Positions 28,225-38,189 of a stretch of 64,000 nt of DNA are shown here, piece by piece (positions within the stretch are counted from its first letter, which is position 1; every line of letters begins with the position of its first letter). This stretch comes from Alkalithermobacter paradoxus (lineage in GTDB: Bacteria; Bacillota; Clostridia; Peptostreptococcales; Peptostreptococcaceae). The notes under the pieces were generated by a model. The model was not told where the DNA came from. It worked only from the letters and a program-made list of their open reading frames with translations, and did not search any database. The stretch is taken from NCBI GenBank assembly GCA_002029295.1, contig MZGW01000001.1, positions 372,001 through 436,000 on the forward strand. Reading direction: 5' to 3'. The position numbers were made by a program, and so were the translations under genes.

Positions 28225-29457
28225 ATGAATATACTAGTTCAAAAGTTCGGAGGAACATCTGTAGAATCTCATCAAAAAATGATTGAAGTATCTAATATTA
28301 TCAAGGACACAAAAGAAAAAGGATACGATGTTGTGGTTGTTGTTTCAGCTATGGGAAGAAGTGGATCTCCCTATGCAACTGATACATTAATAGAATTATG
28401 TAAACAAGCTAATGAAGTTGTATCAGATAGAGAACTAGATTTGATAATGTCTTGTGGCGAGATAATATCAGGGTCGATACTGGTACATACTTTAAAAAGA
28501 GGTGGATTAGATTCAATTCTTCTTACTGGAGGTCAAGCAGGGATAGTTACAGATGAAAAATATGGAGATGCATCTGTGATACAAATAGATCCTATTAATG
28601 TTATAGAAAATTTGAAAGAGGGCAAAGTAGTTGTAGTTACTGGATTTCAAGGAATTACACGTTCTGGAGAAGTTACCACACTAGGAAGAGGTGGAAGCGA
28701 TACATCAGCAGTGATATTAGGAGCTGGATTAAATGTTAAAGTTGTAGAAATATATACTGATGTAGATGGGATAATGACAGCAGATCCTAGAATAGAAGAT
28801 AGTGCGCAGGTAATTACAAATATAAATTATGATGAAGTATTTCAAATGGCAGATAAAGGAGCTAAGGTAATTCATCCAAGAGCTGTAGAAATTGCAAAAA
28901 ATAATAATATAATCGTTAAGATAAAAAATACATTTAATCCAAGTGAGGGAACTAGTATAGGTGGATGTATAACTCATAATATAGATACTTATAAATCAAG
29001 TAAAGATGGTAAATTAATCACTGCAGTAGCTCACAAAAATAGATTAACTCAAATCTTAATCGAAAATTGTCAAGAAGAGTTGTTTACAGATATTTTAACT
29101 GATATAGAAAAAAATAATATAAGTATGGATATGATTAACTTCTTTATTAAAGAAAAGATATTCACAATAGATAGTGATAAGACTAATATATTGAAACAGA
29201 TATTAGATTCATATAAAGTAGAATATAAAATAGTAAAAGATTGTTCTAAAGTTACACTAATAGGATCTAAGATAACAGGAATACCAGGTGTAATGGCTCA
29301 AATTGTAAAGACATTAACTAAAGAAAACATTAAAATACTACAAACCTCAGACTCACATATGACAATATCAATACTAGTGGAAGAAAACAATATTAAAAAG
29401 GCAGTAAATGCTCTTCATAGAGAATTTAGATTATCTGAAATAAAGGCTATCTATTGA
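28225..29457 (+). CDS. dapG: Aspartate kinase (DapG-type)
   Basis: Phosphorylates aspartate, the first step to lysine, diaminopimelate and dipicolinate. 410 residues. N-terminal VQKFGGTSVES, the catalytic-domain motifs TLGRGGSDTSAV and VDGIMTADPRI, and two C-terminal ACT domains (about 265-405) for feedback control. The frame is open from 28204, but GGGAGGA places the start at the ATG 28225. Position next to ymxH and tepA matches Bacillus dapG, although asd, dapA and spoVFAB are not adjacent here. Confidence 0.95.
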   Translation: MNILVQKFGGTSVESHQKMIEVSNIIKDTKEKGYDVVVVVSAMGRSGSPYATDTLIELCKQANEVVSDRELDLIMSCGEIISGSILVHTLKRGGLDSILLTGGQAGIVTDEKYGDASVIQIDPINVIENLKEGKVVVVTGFQGITRSGEVTTLGRGGSDTSAVILGAGLNVKVVEIYTDVDGIMTADPRIEDSAQVITNINYDEVFQMADKGAKVIHPRAVEIAKNNNIIVKIKNTFNPSEGTSIGGCITHNIDTYKSSKDGKLITAVAHKNRLTQILIENCQEELFTDILTDIEKNNISMDMINFFIKEKIFTIDSDKTNILKQILDSYKVEYKIVKDCSKVTLIGSKITGIPGVMAQIVKTLTKENIKILQTSDSHMTISILVEENNIKKAVNALHREFRLSEIKAIY

Positions 29458-29474
29458 TAGTCTTTATTTTTATT
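29438..29474 (+). terminator. Terminator overlapping the dapG stop
   Basis: AAATAAAG plus CTATC pair with GATAG plus CTTTATTT around one G-T pair, with a TATT loop. The stem covers the last codons and the stop of dapG and is followed by TTATTTTG. Confidence 0.8.
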
Positions 29475-29573
29475 TTGAAAGTGTATTAAGTTACTATATT
29501 GGATAAACTAAAAATGTGATTTTGTATAAGTGGCAGATCTTTGTAAAAATTAATTGAGTCTCAGGAGGAAAAA

Positions 29574-30266
29574 ATGGATAAAAAAACTCGTGAAGAAACA
29601 GTAAAAAATAAACTTACATCAGAAAATATCAAAGAATATGGAGTTACAAATTTACCTACAGCAGAAAGTAAAGAAATTCAATGTATAACTATAGTAGGGG
29701 AAATAGAAGGCCATATTATGTCAGCACCACAGAAAAAATCAACAAAATATGAGCATATAATTCCACAGCTAGTGGCTTTAGAGGAAAGTAAGGAAACAAA
29801 AGGAGTATTAGTGATATTAAATACAGTAGGTGGAGATGTTGAAGCAGGACTTGCTATAGCAGAGCTTATAAATAGTATGTCTAAGCATGTAGTTACACTA
29901 GTGTTAGGTGGAAGTCATAGTATAGGAGTTCCCCTTGCTACATCAGGAAGCTATTCATTCATTGCACCAACAGCTACAATGACTATTCATCCTATTAGAA
30001 TGAATGGATTAGTTATAGGTGTTAATGAAACATTTGAATATTTTAGAAAAATGCAAGACAGGATAATAAATTTTGTGACTAGAACATCTGATATAGACAG
30101 AGATACATTCGTAAAACTTATGAATTCAAGAGATGAATTAGTTAGCGATGTAGGTAGTGTTTTAATAGGAGAAGAAGCTGTAAAATATAAATTGATAAAT
30201 CAAGTAGGTGGCTTGAAGGATGCATTAGCATATTTACAAAAATTAATTTCACAGGAAAATAAATAA
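29574..30266 (+). CDS. tepA: ClpP-like serine protease TepA
   Basis: Cytosolic ClpP-fold protease; in Bacillus TepA was linked to protein translocation and to spore protein turnover. 230 residues. The nucleophile Ser is in GGSHSIGVPLATSGSY and the catalytic His in TIHPIRM; an upstream NTVGGDVEAGLAIAE matches the ClpP oxyanion region. AGGAGG precedes the ATG. It lies directly before the spoIIIE/ftsK gene, as in Bacillus. Confidence 0.93.
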   Translation: MDKKTREETVKNKLTSENIKEYGVTNLPTAESKEIQCITIVGEIEGHIMSAPQKKSTKYEHIIPQLVALEESKETKGVLVILNTVGGDVEAGLAIAELINSMSKHVVTLVLGGSHSIGVPLATSGSYSFIAPTATMTIHPIRMNGLVIGVNETFEYFRKMQDRIINFVTRTSDIDRDTFVKLMNSRDELVSDVGSVLIGEEAVKYKLINQVGGLKDALAYLQKLISQENK

Positions 30267-30277
30267 TGTGATATAAT
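30248..30277 (+). promoter_or_regulatory. Promoter of the ftsK/spoIIIE gene
   Basis: TTCACA at 30248-30253, an 18-nt spacer, and TATAAT at 30272-30277 preceded by TGA (extended -10). It overlaps the 3' end of tepA. The predicted transcript would begin right at the hairpin at 30284. Confidence 0.75.
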
Positions 30278-30283
30278 TAAACA

Positions 30284-30320
30284 AAAAGTGTTAGTGTCCT
30301 TAGGCATTAACACTTTTATT
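30284..30320 (+). terminator. Hairpin terminator between tepA and ftsK/spoIIIE
   Basis: AAAAGTGTTA (30284-30293) pairs with TAACACTTTT (30308-30317), followed by ATT. It can terminate tepA transcripts. It also forms the very 5' end of transcripts from the promoter just upstream. Confidence 0.8.
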
Positions 30321-30360
30321 CATTATAAAAACAACTTAATACAATAAAGAGGTGAAATAT

Positions 30361-32649
30361 ATGAGAAAAAGAAGAAAGAGAAAAAATGTAGATAATGAAA
30401 TAAAGGAAGGTTTTAAGTTAGATGGCAACTTAAAAGATGAATTTGTTTCTATCGCATTGATTTTTTTCGGATTGTTTCTTTCCTTCAGTTTAAAAACAGA
30501 GTCTATGGGAACAATAGGTTATTTTATTAGGATAATGTTTTTAGGTTTTTTTTCTAGGTTATCGATTATTGTACCCTATGTAATTATTTTATTAGGAGTT
30601 CTTAACTTAATTCAATCTGAAAATATAAAAAAAATAAAGAAGTATAAGCTATATAATTTTTTTATATTTATAATTATGCTTATTTATGGTGTAAATAACA
30701 ACCACTTTATACCTATAGACTCTCCATTTTCGGCACAGAATTTAAGAAGTATTTTTAGGATGGCGATAGAGGGAAAAGGAAGTGGGGTATTCAGCACTAT
30801 AATTGCTTACTATTTTATAAAGTTGTTTGGAATAATAGGATCTTACATACTTAGTATATTTTTTATAATCGTGATTACTTTATTTAGCTTTGATATTTCT
30901 TTAAAAGAGGGAATTGAAAAAATTAGAATTTTCCTCGTAGATATATTTAGCAGTGTAAAAAATCTTATAGTTGATTTTGTTATGGTTGAGAAAAAGGATA
31001 AACCTACTAGAAGAAATAAAGCTTCTATTGAAAATAAATCAGATGATACATATAATAACAAATTAGATAAAAATGATACAGAAATTAAAATTATAGATTT
31101 TAACAACAATTCCCATATAACACCTAGTGAAGAAAAAACGAGTTTGAAAGAAAATGCATTGGATTCTGAACAAAAACAAGAAACTATCAATGATAATATA
31201 GATATTGTATTTTCTAATGCTAATCCTAAATATTTAGATTACAAAATCCCACCAATAGATGTTTTGGCTAAACAAAATAATATATCAGATAACAAAGATA
31301 AAAAGCAAATACTTAAAAATGCTAAGTTGTTAGAAAAAACATTAAGAGATTTTGGAGTTGAAGCAAGTATAAATCAAGTAACTAAAGGTCCTACCATAAC
31401 TCGATATGAAATACAACCTAAGTCAGGAGTTAAGGTAAGCAAAATAGTAAGTTTAACAGACGACATAGCTCTAAGCCTTGCCGCTAAAAGCATAAGGATA
31501 GAAGCACCGATACCAGGAAAATCTGCCATCGGAATAGAGGTTCCTAATGATGAAATACAATTAGTAACTTTAAGAGAAGTAATAGAATCAAAAGAGTTTG
31601 TAGATAGTAAATCGAAATTAAGTTTCGGACTTGGAAAAGACATATCGGGAATGCCTATAGTTACAGATATTTCTAAAATGCCTCATCTATTGATAGCTGG
31701 TGCTACAGGATCTGGAAAAAGTGTTTGCGTTAACACATTAATAACAAGTATATTATATAAATCAAAGCCAGATGAAGTTAAATTTTTAATGATAGATCCT
31801 AAAGTTGTAGAACTTGGAAACTATAATGGAATACCACATCTTTTAATACCTGTAGTTACTGACCCTAAGAAAGCGGCATGTGCATTGGCTTGGGCTGTAA
31901 ATGAAATGACAAAGAGATACAAGTTATTTGCTGATAGTTCAGTTAGAGATATATATAGTTATAATGAAAAGGCAGAAGATAAGTTGCCTAGTATTGTGAT
32001 TATTATAGATGAGCTTGCTGATTTGATGATGGTAAGTGCTAATGAAGTAGAAGATGCAATATGTAGATTAGCCCAAATGGCTAGAGCAGCAGGAATGCAT
32101 TTGATTGTAGCAACTCAAAGACCATCTGTTGATGTTATTACAGGAGTCATAAAAGCAAATATACCGTCGAGAATTGCTTTTTCTGTATCATCTCAAACAG
32201 ATTCAAGAACCATATTAGATATGGGTGGTGCAGAAAAATTATTAGGTAAAGGAGATATGCTATTTTATCCTATTGGAGCATCAAAACCAATAAGGCTTCA
32301 AGGAGCCTTTATATCTGAAAAAGAAGTAGAAACTGTAGTTGAGTATATAAAAGGACAGATAGATGAAGAAATACATTATAAAGAAGATATAATAGAAAAT
32401 ATAAACAAGAATATAACTGTAGATAACTCATCTGATGATGAGCTTCTAGAACAGGCAATAGAGTTTGTAGTGTCATTACAACAAGCTTCAACGTCTATGC
32501 TTCAAAGAAAATTCAGAGTAGGATATAATAGAGCAGCAAGACTTATAGATGAAATGGAACAAAGAGGAATAGTCGGACCTAATGAAGGAAGCAAACCAAG
32601 AAAAGTATTGCTTTCTAAAGAACAATATACAAGTTCAGTAGGTGAATAG
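30361..32649 (+). CDS. spoIIIE: DNA translocase FtsK/SpoIIIE
   Basis: Hexameric ATP-driven DNA pump that moves chromosomes through the division or sporulation septum. 762 residues. Four hydrophobic segments in the first 185 residues, a charged linker (about 210-330), then the motor with Walker [17 protein letters not shown] and Walker [14 protein letters not shown]-terminal winged-helix gamma domain (about 700-760) recognises orientation sequences. The frame opens at GTG 30352, inside AGAGGTG; ATG 30361 is the start. The tepA-spoIIIE order favours the spoIIIE name, but only function tests separate it from ftsK. Confidence 0.96.
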   Translation: MRKRRKRKNVDNEIKEGFKLDGNLKDEFVSIALIFFGLFLSFSLKTESMGTIGYFIRIMFLGFFSRLSIIVPYVIILLGVLNLIQSENIKKIKKYKLYNFFIFIIMLIYGVNNNHFIPIDSPFSAQNLRSIFRMAIEGKGSGVFSTIIAYYFIKLFGIIGSYILSIFFIIVITLFSFDISLKEGIEKIRIFLVDIFSSVKNLIVDFVMVEKKDKPTRRNKASIENKSDDTYNNKLDKNDTEIKIIDFNNNSHITPSEEKTSLKENALDSEQKQETINDNIDIVFSNANPKYLDYKIPPIDVLAKQNNISDNKDKKQILKNAKLLEKTLRDFGVEASINQVTKGPTITRYEIQPKSGVKVSKIVSLTDDIALSLAAKSIRIEAPIPGKSAIGIEVPNDEIQLVTLREVIESKEFVDSKSKLSFGLGKDISGMPIVTDISKMPHLLIAGATGSGKSVCVNTLITSILYKSKPDEVKFLMIDPKVVELGNYNGIPHLLIPVVTDPKKAACALAWAVNEMTKRYKLFADSSVRDIYSYNEKAEDKLPSIVIIIDELADLMMVSANEVEDAICRLAQMARAAGMHLIVATQRPSVDVITGVIKANIPSRIAFSVSSQTDSRTILDMGGAEKLLGKGDMLFYPIGASKPIRLQGAFISEKEVETVVEYIKGQIDEEIHYKEDIIENINKNITVDNSSDDELLEQAIEFVVSLQQASTSMLQRKFRVGYNRAARLIDEMEQRGIVGPNEGSKPRKVLLSKEQYTSSVGE

Positions 32650-32759
32650 CTCATAGTTTAAATTCTGAGAACTAAAAGTATATCAATTGGAAGTATTACA
32701 TGGTAATATATATAAGAATATAACTGAAAGCAAGTCGCGAAATGAAAGGAGTAATATAA

Positions 32760-34097
32760 ATGAGTTTAAAAGTAGCATTAGAATCTCTAGGATGCTCTAA
32801 GAATTTAGTTGATTCAGAGATAATGTTAGGAATATTGAGAAACAAAGGATATAGACTTATAGGAAAATTTGAAGAAGCAGATATAATAATAGTAAACACT
32901 TGTGGCTTTATAGAGTCAGCTAAGGAAGAATCTATAAACAGCATACTAGAACTAGCACAGTACAAAAAAACAGGAAATTTGAAACTTTTAATAGTTACTG
33001 GATGTTTAGCTCAAAGATATAGTCAAGATCTTAAGAATGAATTACCTGAAGTAGATGCTATATTAGGGACTGCAAGCTATCCTAAAATAGGTGAAATAGT
33101 TGAGGAGCTTTCAAGAGAAAAGAATATAGTACTTTTAGATGAAATAGATTTTGTATATGATGAGAACTTACCAAGATATATAAGTACACCAAAATATATG
33201 GCATATCTGAAGATTGCAGAAGGGTGTGATAATCATTGTACATATTGTATAATACCAACATTAAGAGGTAAATATAGAAGCAGAAAAATTGAGGATATAC
33301 TAAATGAAGCTAGAGAATTAGCAGCATCAGGAGTAAAGGAGCTAATAGTTATAGCTCAAGATACAACCAGATATGGTGAAGATTTATATAGTAAGCCAAA
33401 GTTACACGTTTTACTCGAAGAATTATCTAAAATTGATGAACTTGAATGGATAAGAGTAATGTATTCATATCCTGAAGCTATAGATGAGAATATAGTTAGA
33501 GTCATTGCTGATAATAAAAAAATATGTAATTACTTTGATATTCCAATACAGCATTGTAATGACAGGATTTTGAAGTTAATGAATAGAAAAACAAATAAGA
33601 AGGATTTAATTGATAAAATTTCACTTATAAGAAAGCATATTCCAGATGCTATACTTAGAACATCTATAATAGTTGGATTCCCAAGTGAAACAGAAGAAGA
33701 ATTCTGCGAATTAAAAGATTTCGTTAAAGAAGTGCAATTTGATAAGCTAGGTGTATTTACCTACTCTATGGAGGAAGGGACTGCAGCTGCTAAGCTAAAA
33801 GGTCAAATAGATGAAGAAACGAAACATAGAAGAAAGGACGAACTTATGCTTTTGCAGCAGAGTGTATCTATTAAGAAAAATCAAAATAAATTAGGCAGAA
33901 TATATTCTGTACTTATAGATGAAAAAATAGAAGATGGATTATATATGGGTAGAAGTTATGAAGATGCCTATGATATAGATGGAGTTGTATATATCAGAAC
34001 AAAACAAGAACTTAAAATAGGAAATTTTATAAATGTGAAAATAATAGAGGCTTTAGAGTATGATTTAGTGGGGGAGATAACTAATGAACTTAGCTAA
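32760..34097 (+). CDS. rimO: Ribosomal protein S12 methylthiotransferase RimO
   Basis: Radical-SAM enzyme adding a methylthio group to a conserved Asp of ribosomal protein S12. 445 residues. The N-terminal domain has ESLGCSKNLVDSE and two more cysteines in NTCGF and VTGCLAQRY. The radical-SAM cluster is EGCDNHCTYCIIPTLRGKYR, and a TRAM domain ends the protein. SKNLVDSE distinguishes RimO from MiaB, which is separately encoded at 61.7 kb. AAAGGAG precedes the ATG. The 3' end overlaps pgsA by 14 nt. Confidence 0.97.
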   Translation: MSLKVALESLGCSKNLVDSEIMLGILRNKGYRLIGKFEEADIIIVNTCGFIESAKEESINSILELAQYKKTGNLKLLIVTGCLAQRYSQDLKNELPEVDAILGTASYPKIGEIVEELSREKNIVLLDEIDFVYDENLPRYISTPKYMAYLKIAEGCDNHCTYCIIPTLRGKYRSRKIEDILNEARELAASGVKELIVIAQDTTRYGEDLYSKPKLHVLLEELSKIDELEWIRVMYSYPEAIDENIVRVIADNKKICNYFDIPIQHCNDRILKLMNRKTNKKDLIDKISLIRKHIPDAILRTSIIVGFPSETEEEFCELKDFVKEVQFDKLGVFTYSMEEGTAAAKLKGQIDEETKHRRKDELMLLQQSVSIKKNQNKLGRIYSVLIDEKIEDGLYMGRSYEDAYDIDGVVYIRTKQELKIGNFINVKIIEALEYDLVGEITNELS

Positions 34098-34602
34098 CAA
34101 ATTAACACTTGGAAGAATTTTGTTAGTTCCATTATTTATTGTAGTTATATTGTCAGGTATTAAAAATTCTTTACCTATTAGTGCTATTATATTTTCTATA
34201 GCATCAGTAACAGATTTTTTAGATGGCTATATAGCTAGAAAATATAATATGATAACTAATTTTGGGAAATTTATGGATCCACTTGCAGATAAGATTTTGG
34301 TTGCTGCTGCTCTTATAAGTATGGTAGAGCTTCAACTAGTTCCATCATGGATGGTTATAATAATAATATGTAGGGAGTTCGCTGTAAGTATATTAAGGGC
34401 AATAGCATCATCATCAGGTATAGTTATAGCAGCTAGTAAATGGGGAAAATATAAAACAATATCACAAATAGTATCTATACTTATGGTTTTGTTGCAAATA
34501 CCTTTTTATAATATAGTATTGTGGATAGCCTTAATACTTACTATATACTCTGGGTACGATTACATTTATTTAAATAGATCATTAATAACTGAAAAGAAGT
34601 AA
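34084..34602 (+). CDS. pgsA: CDP-diacylglycerol-glycerol-3-phosphate 3-phosphatidyltransferase
   Basis: Makes phosphatidylglycerol phosphate at the membrane from CDP-diacylglycerol, the product of CdsA. 172 residues with about four to five hydrophobic helices. The CDP-alcohol phosphotransferase motif DG-x2-AR-x8-G-x3-D-x3-D is complete (from DGYIARKYN to FMDPLAD). GGGGGAG before the ATG is inside rimO, so translation is coupled. In Firmicutes pgsA often precedes recA, as here. Confidence 0.97.
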   Translation: MNLANKLTLGRILLVPLFIVVILSGIKNSLPISAIIFSIASVTDFLDGYIARKYNMITNFGKFMDPLADKILVAAALISMVELQLVPSWMVIIIICREFAVSILRAIASSSGIVIAASKWGKYKTISQIVSILMVLLQIPFYNIVLWIALILTIYSGYDYIYLNRSLITEKK

Positions 34603-34618
34603 AATTAAACTAATATTG

Positions 34619-34664
34619 AATAACAATAATTCGAAAAATATATGCGAGTTATTGTTATTTTTTT
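34619..34664 (+). terminator. Intrinsic terminator after pgsA
   Basis: AATAACAATAATTCG pairs with CGAGTTATTGTTATT (15 bp with one G-T pair), followed by a T-run of seven. Confidence 0.92.
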
Positions 34665-34749
34665 AAATTTTTGGAAAATAATATAAAGGTAGGATCGTTA
34701 TCTATCCTTCTATATAATCTTATAGTCATAAATTTTTTACCAAATATAA

Positions 34750-34778
34750 TTGACTATAATTTGAATGTATTATATAAT
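34750..34778 (+). promoter_or_regulatory. Sigma-A promoter of recA
   Basis: TTGACT at 34750-34755, a 17-nt spacer and TATAAT at 34773-34778. Transcription would start near 34785, at the edge of the LexA box. Confidence 0.88.
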
Positions 34779-34785
34779 GATTTTA

Positions 34786-34797
34786 GAACATTTGTTC
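34786..34797 (+). promoter_or_regulatory. LexA (SOS) box of recA
   Basis: GAACATTTGTTC fits the Gram-positive GAAC-N4-GTTC SOS box and is identical in its core to boxes at lexA. It lies just downstream of the recA -10, where LexA binding would block initiation. Confidence 0.92.
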
Positions 34798-34821
34798 TGT
34801 CGAGGAAAGGTGGTATTAAGT

Positions 34822-35844
34822 ATGGATGATAAAAAGAAAGCTTTAGAAAGAGCGTTGGCAGAGATAGAAAAAGACTTTGGAAAAGGTTCTATTATGAAAC
34901 TAGGAGAAGCTTCTAAAGCGACTATAGAAACGATATCTACAGGTTGTATAGGCTTAGATATTGCTATAGGTATAGGAGGCTTACCTAAAGGTAGAATAAT
35001 AGAAATATATGGGCCAGAATCTTCTGGTAAAACTACTGTAGCACTAAGTGTTATCGCAGAAGCACAGAAAAAAGGTGGAATAGCAGCTTTTATAGATGCA
35101 GAACATGCACTAGACCCTGTTTATGCAAAAGCTTTAGGAGTTGATATAGAAAGTCTAATAGTATCACAACCTGATACAGGAGAGCAAGCTCTTGAAATAG
35201 CAGAGGCTCTAGTTAGAAGTGGAGCTATAGATGTAATAGTTGTGGACTCTGTAGCAGCCCTTGTTCCAAAGGCAGAAATAGAAGGGGAAATGGGAGCATC
35301 ACACGTAGGACTACAAGCTAGACTTATGTCTCAAGCACTTCGTAAATTAGCTGGTGCTATAAACAAATCTAAATGTATTTCTATATTTATAAATCAGTTA
35401 AGAGAAAAAGTAGGGGTTATGTTTGGAAATCCAGAAACAACTACAGGTGGTAGGGCTCTAAAGTTTTACGCCTCAGTAAGACTTGATGTTAGAAAAGTAG
35501 ATGTAATAAAACAAGGGGATCAAGTACTAGGAAGTAGAACGAGAGTGAAGGTAGTAAAAAATAAAGTAGCACCGCCGTTTAAGCAATGTGAATTTGATAT
35601 AATGTATGGAGAGGGAATATCTAAAATAGGAGATCTTTTAGATATAGCAACAGAAATAGACATAATCAAAAAATCAGGAGCATGGTACAGTTATAACGAT
35701 ATGAAACTAGGACAAGGAAGAGAAAATGTTAAAAACTGGTTGAACGACAACCCAGATGTAGTTAAAGAAATAGAAGACCTAGTTAGAGCACATTATAATC
35801 TAAATCCATCTCAAAGTGATAATACAAGCACAGAAAATGCCTAG
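34822..35844 (+). CDS. recA: Recombinase RecA
   Basis: Forms filaments on single-stranded DNA, catalyses strand exchange and stimulates LexA self-cleavage. 340 residues. N-terminal [20 protein letters not shown], Walker [10 protein letters not shown], Walker [12 protein letters not shown] and loop-2 region [20 protein letters not shown] are all present. The frame is open upstream from 34765, but AAAGGTGG and the family N-terminus fix ATG 34822. It is SOS-controlled through the box 25 nt upstream. Confidence 0.99.
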   Translation: MDDKKKALERALAEIEKDFGKGSIMKLGEASKATIETISTGCIGLDIAIGIGGLPKGRIIEIYGPESSGKTTVALSVIAEAQKKGGIAAFIDAEHALDPVYAKALGVDIESLIVSQPDTGEQALEIAEALVRSGAIDVIVVDSVAALVPKAEIEGEMGASHVGLQARLMSQALRKLAGAINKSKCISIFINQLREKVGVMFGNPETTTGGRALKFYASVRLDVRKVDVIKQGDQVLGSRTRVKVVKNKVAPPFKQCEFDIMYGEGISKIGDLLDIATEIDIIKKSGAWYSYNDMKLGQGRENVKNWLNDNPDVVKEIEDLVRAHYNLNPSQSDNTSTENA

Positions 35845-35847
35845 ACA

Positions 35848-35879
35848 AAAAGCTACTTTCTTCAAAGAAAGTAGCTTTT
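35848..35879 (+). terminator. Intrinsic terminator after recA
   Basis: AAAAGCTACTTTCT (35848-35861) pairs exactly with AGAAAGTAGCTTTT (35866-35879) around a TCAA loop; only four T residues follow. Confidence 0.85.
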
Positions 35880-35903
35880 AAAATGGAAGCGATTTTCTAT
35901 AAC

Positions 35904-35932
35904 TTGACACTTTAATAAAAAAATTATACAAT
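35904..35932 (+). promoter_or_regulatory. Strong sigma-A promoter of rny
   Basis: Consensus TTGACA at 35904-35909, a 17-nt spacer and TACAAT at 35927-35932. The predicted start near 35939 leaves a leader of about 125 nt before RNase Y. Confidence 0.9.
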
Positions 35933-35939
35933 TAAAAAA

Positions 35940-36063
35940 ATAGAGATATTTAAAACAAAGTTTACATTTATAAAGAATGAACAGGAAAGCATATGCTTTA
36001 TGTAATGCATTTCCTGTAAACTATAATATTTACATAATGAAAGCTTTGATTTTATTAAGGGAG
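35940..36063 (+). promoter_or_regulatory. Long rny leader with a hairpin
   Basis: About 125 nt with one clear hairpin at 35981-36017 (ACAGGAAA...TTTCCTGT, extended by GCAT/ATGC with a bulge). It ends in AAGGGAGGTGG at 36057-36067. An open frame with an ATG at 35977 crosses it, but its translation does not look like an RNase Y N-terminus. Confidence 0.6.
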
Positions 36064-37611
36064 GTGGAGATTATTAGTGGCACACAAATACTAATAGTCA
36101 TTGCAGGTACTGGAGTAGGTACATTAATTGGATACTTCATAAGAAAAAATATAGCAGAAGGAAAGATAAATTCAGCAGAGGAATTATCTAAGAAAATTAT
36201 AGAAGATGCTCATAAAGATGCAGCAACTATAAAAAAAGAAAAGTTATTAGAAGCAAAAGAAGATGTTCACAAGTTAAGAAGTGAACTAGAAAGAGAAAGT
36301 AAAGAGAGAAGAAATGAACTACAAAGATATGAAAAAAGATTGATTCAAAAGGAAGAAACTCTAGATAAGAAGGCACAAGCATCAGAAGCTAAAGAAATGA
36401 ATTTAAATGAAAAATTGAAAGAAATAGCAGAAAAAGAACAGGAAATAGAAACAATAAAAAAACAACAGATTGAAAAATTAGAAGATTTATCTGGATTTAC
36501 ATCAGAACAAGCAAAAGAAATACTTTTATCAGATGCAAAGAAAGAAGTAAAACATGAAATGTCTATTATGATAAAGCAACTAGAACTTCAGGCTAAAGAA
36601 GAAGCTGAAAAAAAAGCTAGAGAAATAATAGCGTATTCAATACAGAAGTGTTCTGCAGATCATGTTGCTGAAACTACTGTAACAGTTGTCAACCTTCCGA
36701 ATGACGAGATGAAAGGAAGAATAATAGGTAGAGAAGGAAGAAATATAAGAACGTTAGAAACTTTAACAGGAATAGATCTGATAATTGATGATACTCCAGA
36801 GGCTGTAATCTTATCAGGATTTGATCCTATAAGAAGAGAAGTAGCTAGAATCGCTTTAGAAAAATTAATATTAGATGGTAGAATACATCCTGCAAGAATT
36901 GAAGAAATGGTGGAAAAAGCACAGAAAGAAGTTGAAAATATAATAAAAGAAGAAGGAGAAAAAGCTACTTTTGAAACAGGTGTACATGGACTACACCCTG
37001 AAATTATAAAGTTGTTAGGAAGATTAAAATATAGGACAAGTTATGGTCAAAATGTTCTTAAGCACTCTATTGAAGTGGCACATCTAGCTGGTATTATGGC
37101 TGCAGAAATTGGTGCTGACGTAAGATTGGCTAAAAGAGCTGGTCTTTTACATGATATTGGAAAAGCTGTAGATCATGATATGGAAGGAACTCATGTTGAA
37201 ATAGGAATTGACCTTTTGAAAAAATACAAAGAATCTAAAGATGTTATTCATGCTATGTCTACTCATCACGGTGATTATGAGCCTGAAACTAGTGAAGCAG
37301 TCTTAGTAACTGCAGCTGATGCTATATCAGCTGCAAGACCAGGAGCTAGAAGAGAAACTTTAGAATCATACATCAAAAGACTAGAGAAACTTGAAGAAAT
37401 ATCTAATTCGTACGAAGGTGTTGAAAAGTCATATGCTATACAAGCAGGTAGAGAAATTAGAATTATTGTAAAGCCAGATCAAATAAAAGATGATGAAATA
37501 CATTTATTAGCTAGAGATATAACTAAGAAAATCGAAGATGAATTAGAATATCCAGGTCAAATAAAAGTAAGTATAATAAGAGAAACTAGGGCAGTTGAAT
37601 ACGCAAAATAA
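36064..37611 (+). CDS. rny: Ribonuclease Y
   Basis: Membrane-anchored endoribonuclease that starts mRNA decay in Firmicutes. About 515 residues. N-terminal transmembrane helix ([19 protein letters not shown]), long coiled coil (about 30-180), KH domain ([20 protein letters not shown]) and HD domain ([24 protein letters not shown]). The exact start is unclear: the very strong AAGGGAGGTGG is spaced for an ATT at 36070 or 36073, whereas the nearest ordinary codon, GTG 36064, lies within it. GTG 36064 is given as a compromise; ATG 36040 is a further option. Confidence 0.95.
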   Translation: MEIISGTQILIVIAGTGVGTLIGYFIRKNIAEGKINSAEELSKKIIEDAHKDAATIKKEKLLEAKEDVHKLRSELERESKERRNELQRYEKRLIQKEETLDKKAQASEAKEMNLNEKLKEIAEKEQEIETIKKQQIEKLEDLSGFTSEQAKEILLSDAKKEVKHEMSIMIKQLELQAKEEAEKKAREIIAYSIQKCSADHVAETTVTVVNLPNDEMKGRIIGREGRNIRTLETLTGIDLIIDDTPEAVILSGFDPIRREVARIALEKLILDGRIHPARIEEMVEKAQKEVENIIKEEGEKATFETGVHGLHPEIIKLLGRLKYRTSYGQNVLKHSIEVAHLAGIMAAEIGADVRLAKRAGLLHDIGKAVDHDMEGTHVEIGIDLLKKYKESKDVIHAMSTHHGDYEPETSEAVLVTAADAISAARPGARRETLESYIKRLEKLEEISNSYEGVEKSYAIQAGREIRIIVKPDQIKDDEIHLLARDITKKIEDELEYPGQIKVSIIRETRAVEYAK

Positions 37612-37618
37612 ACAAGAT

Positions 37619-37665
37619 AATAAAAGACTTGATGTCTCATACGAGATATCAAGTCTTTTATTTGT
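37619..37665 (+). terminator. Intrinsic terminator after rny
   Basis: AAAAGACTTGATGTCTC pairs with GAGATATCAAGTCTTTT (one G-T pair) around an ATAC loop, followed by ATTTGTTT. Confidence 0.88.
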
Positions 37666-37775
37666 TTAGATTTCCCAGTAGAAAAACAGAAGTAAAATAT
37701 AAAAACTAGTCACACATAAATAAGAATAAAGAAAGAAATACTATTGTTAAGTTAAAAAATGAAAGGAGTAATAAA

Positions 37776-38075
37776 ATGCTAAATAAGTTAGCCCAAAATC
37801 AGTTCGTAAAAATAACAAAACCACACAAAGATTATGTGGAATATGGAATAGTTACTAAGACAAATCACGATGAGAATGAGTACGAAATTTTATACATGGG
37901 ATTTCTAAATCAAAACGGAGAGTTTTTATCATATCCTACAGAAGTTCAAAGACTACTTGAAAGACTAAAAATAACTGATGGTATATTTGAAGAAGTTAAA
38001 GAAGCAAAAATTAGAAGAAAAATGAATAAATGGATGGATGAAAATTTTGATAAAGTTGTTAGAGAATTTCATTAA
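37776..38075 (+). CDS. Conserved-looking hypothetical protein, 99 residues
   Basis: No family recognised. The protein is soluble, with a beta-rich N-terminal half (FVKITKPHKDYVEYGIVTKT, then YEILYMGFL) suggesting a small barrel, and a basic helical C-terminal half (EEVKEAKIRRKMNKWMDENF). AAAGGAG lies 8 nt before the ATG. It has its own strong terminator and no obvious promoter in the preceding 165 nt. Confidence 0.7.
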   Translation: MLNKLAQNQFVKITKPHKDYVEYGIVTKTNHDENEYEILYMGFLNQNGEFLSYPTEVQRLLERLKITDGIFEEVKEAKIRRKMNKWMDENFDKVVREFH

Positions 38076-38076
38076 C

Positions 38077-38122
38077 ATATAAATAAACCATAGCTGATTA
38101 ACAAGCTATGGTTTATTTATAT
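38077..38122 (+). terminator. 19-bp perfect hairpin after the 99-residue gene
   Basis: Arms 38077-38095 and 38104-38122 are exact complements with an 8-nt loop. The A-rich/T-rich flanks of the stem would supply a U-tract. Confidence 0.85.
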
Positions 38123-38189
38123 AAAATGTTATAGTATAATGAAAAATAATAAATCTCAAGTATCTAATAAAGTTTAGAGGGGGATAAAA

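Noticed and set aside
35977..36063. N-terminal extension of RNase Y from an ATG at 35977
   Set aside because: The translation is not like RNase Y N-termini, it crosses the leader hairpin, and it has no ribosome-binding site; the strong SD lies at its end.
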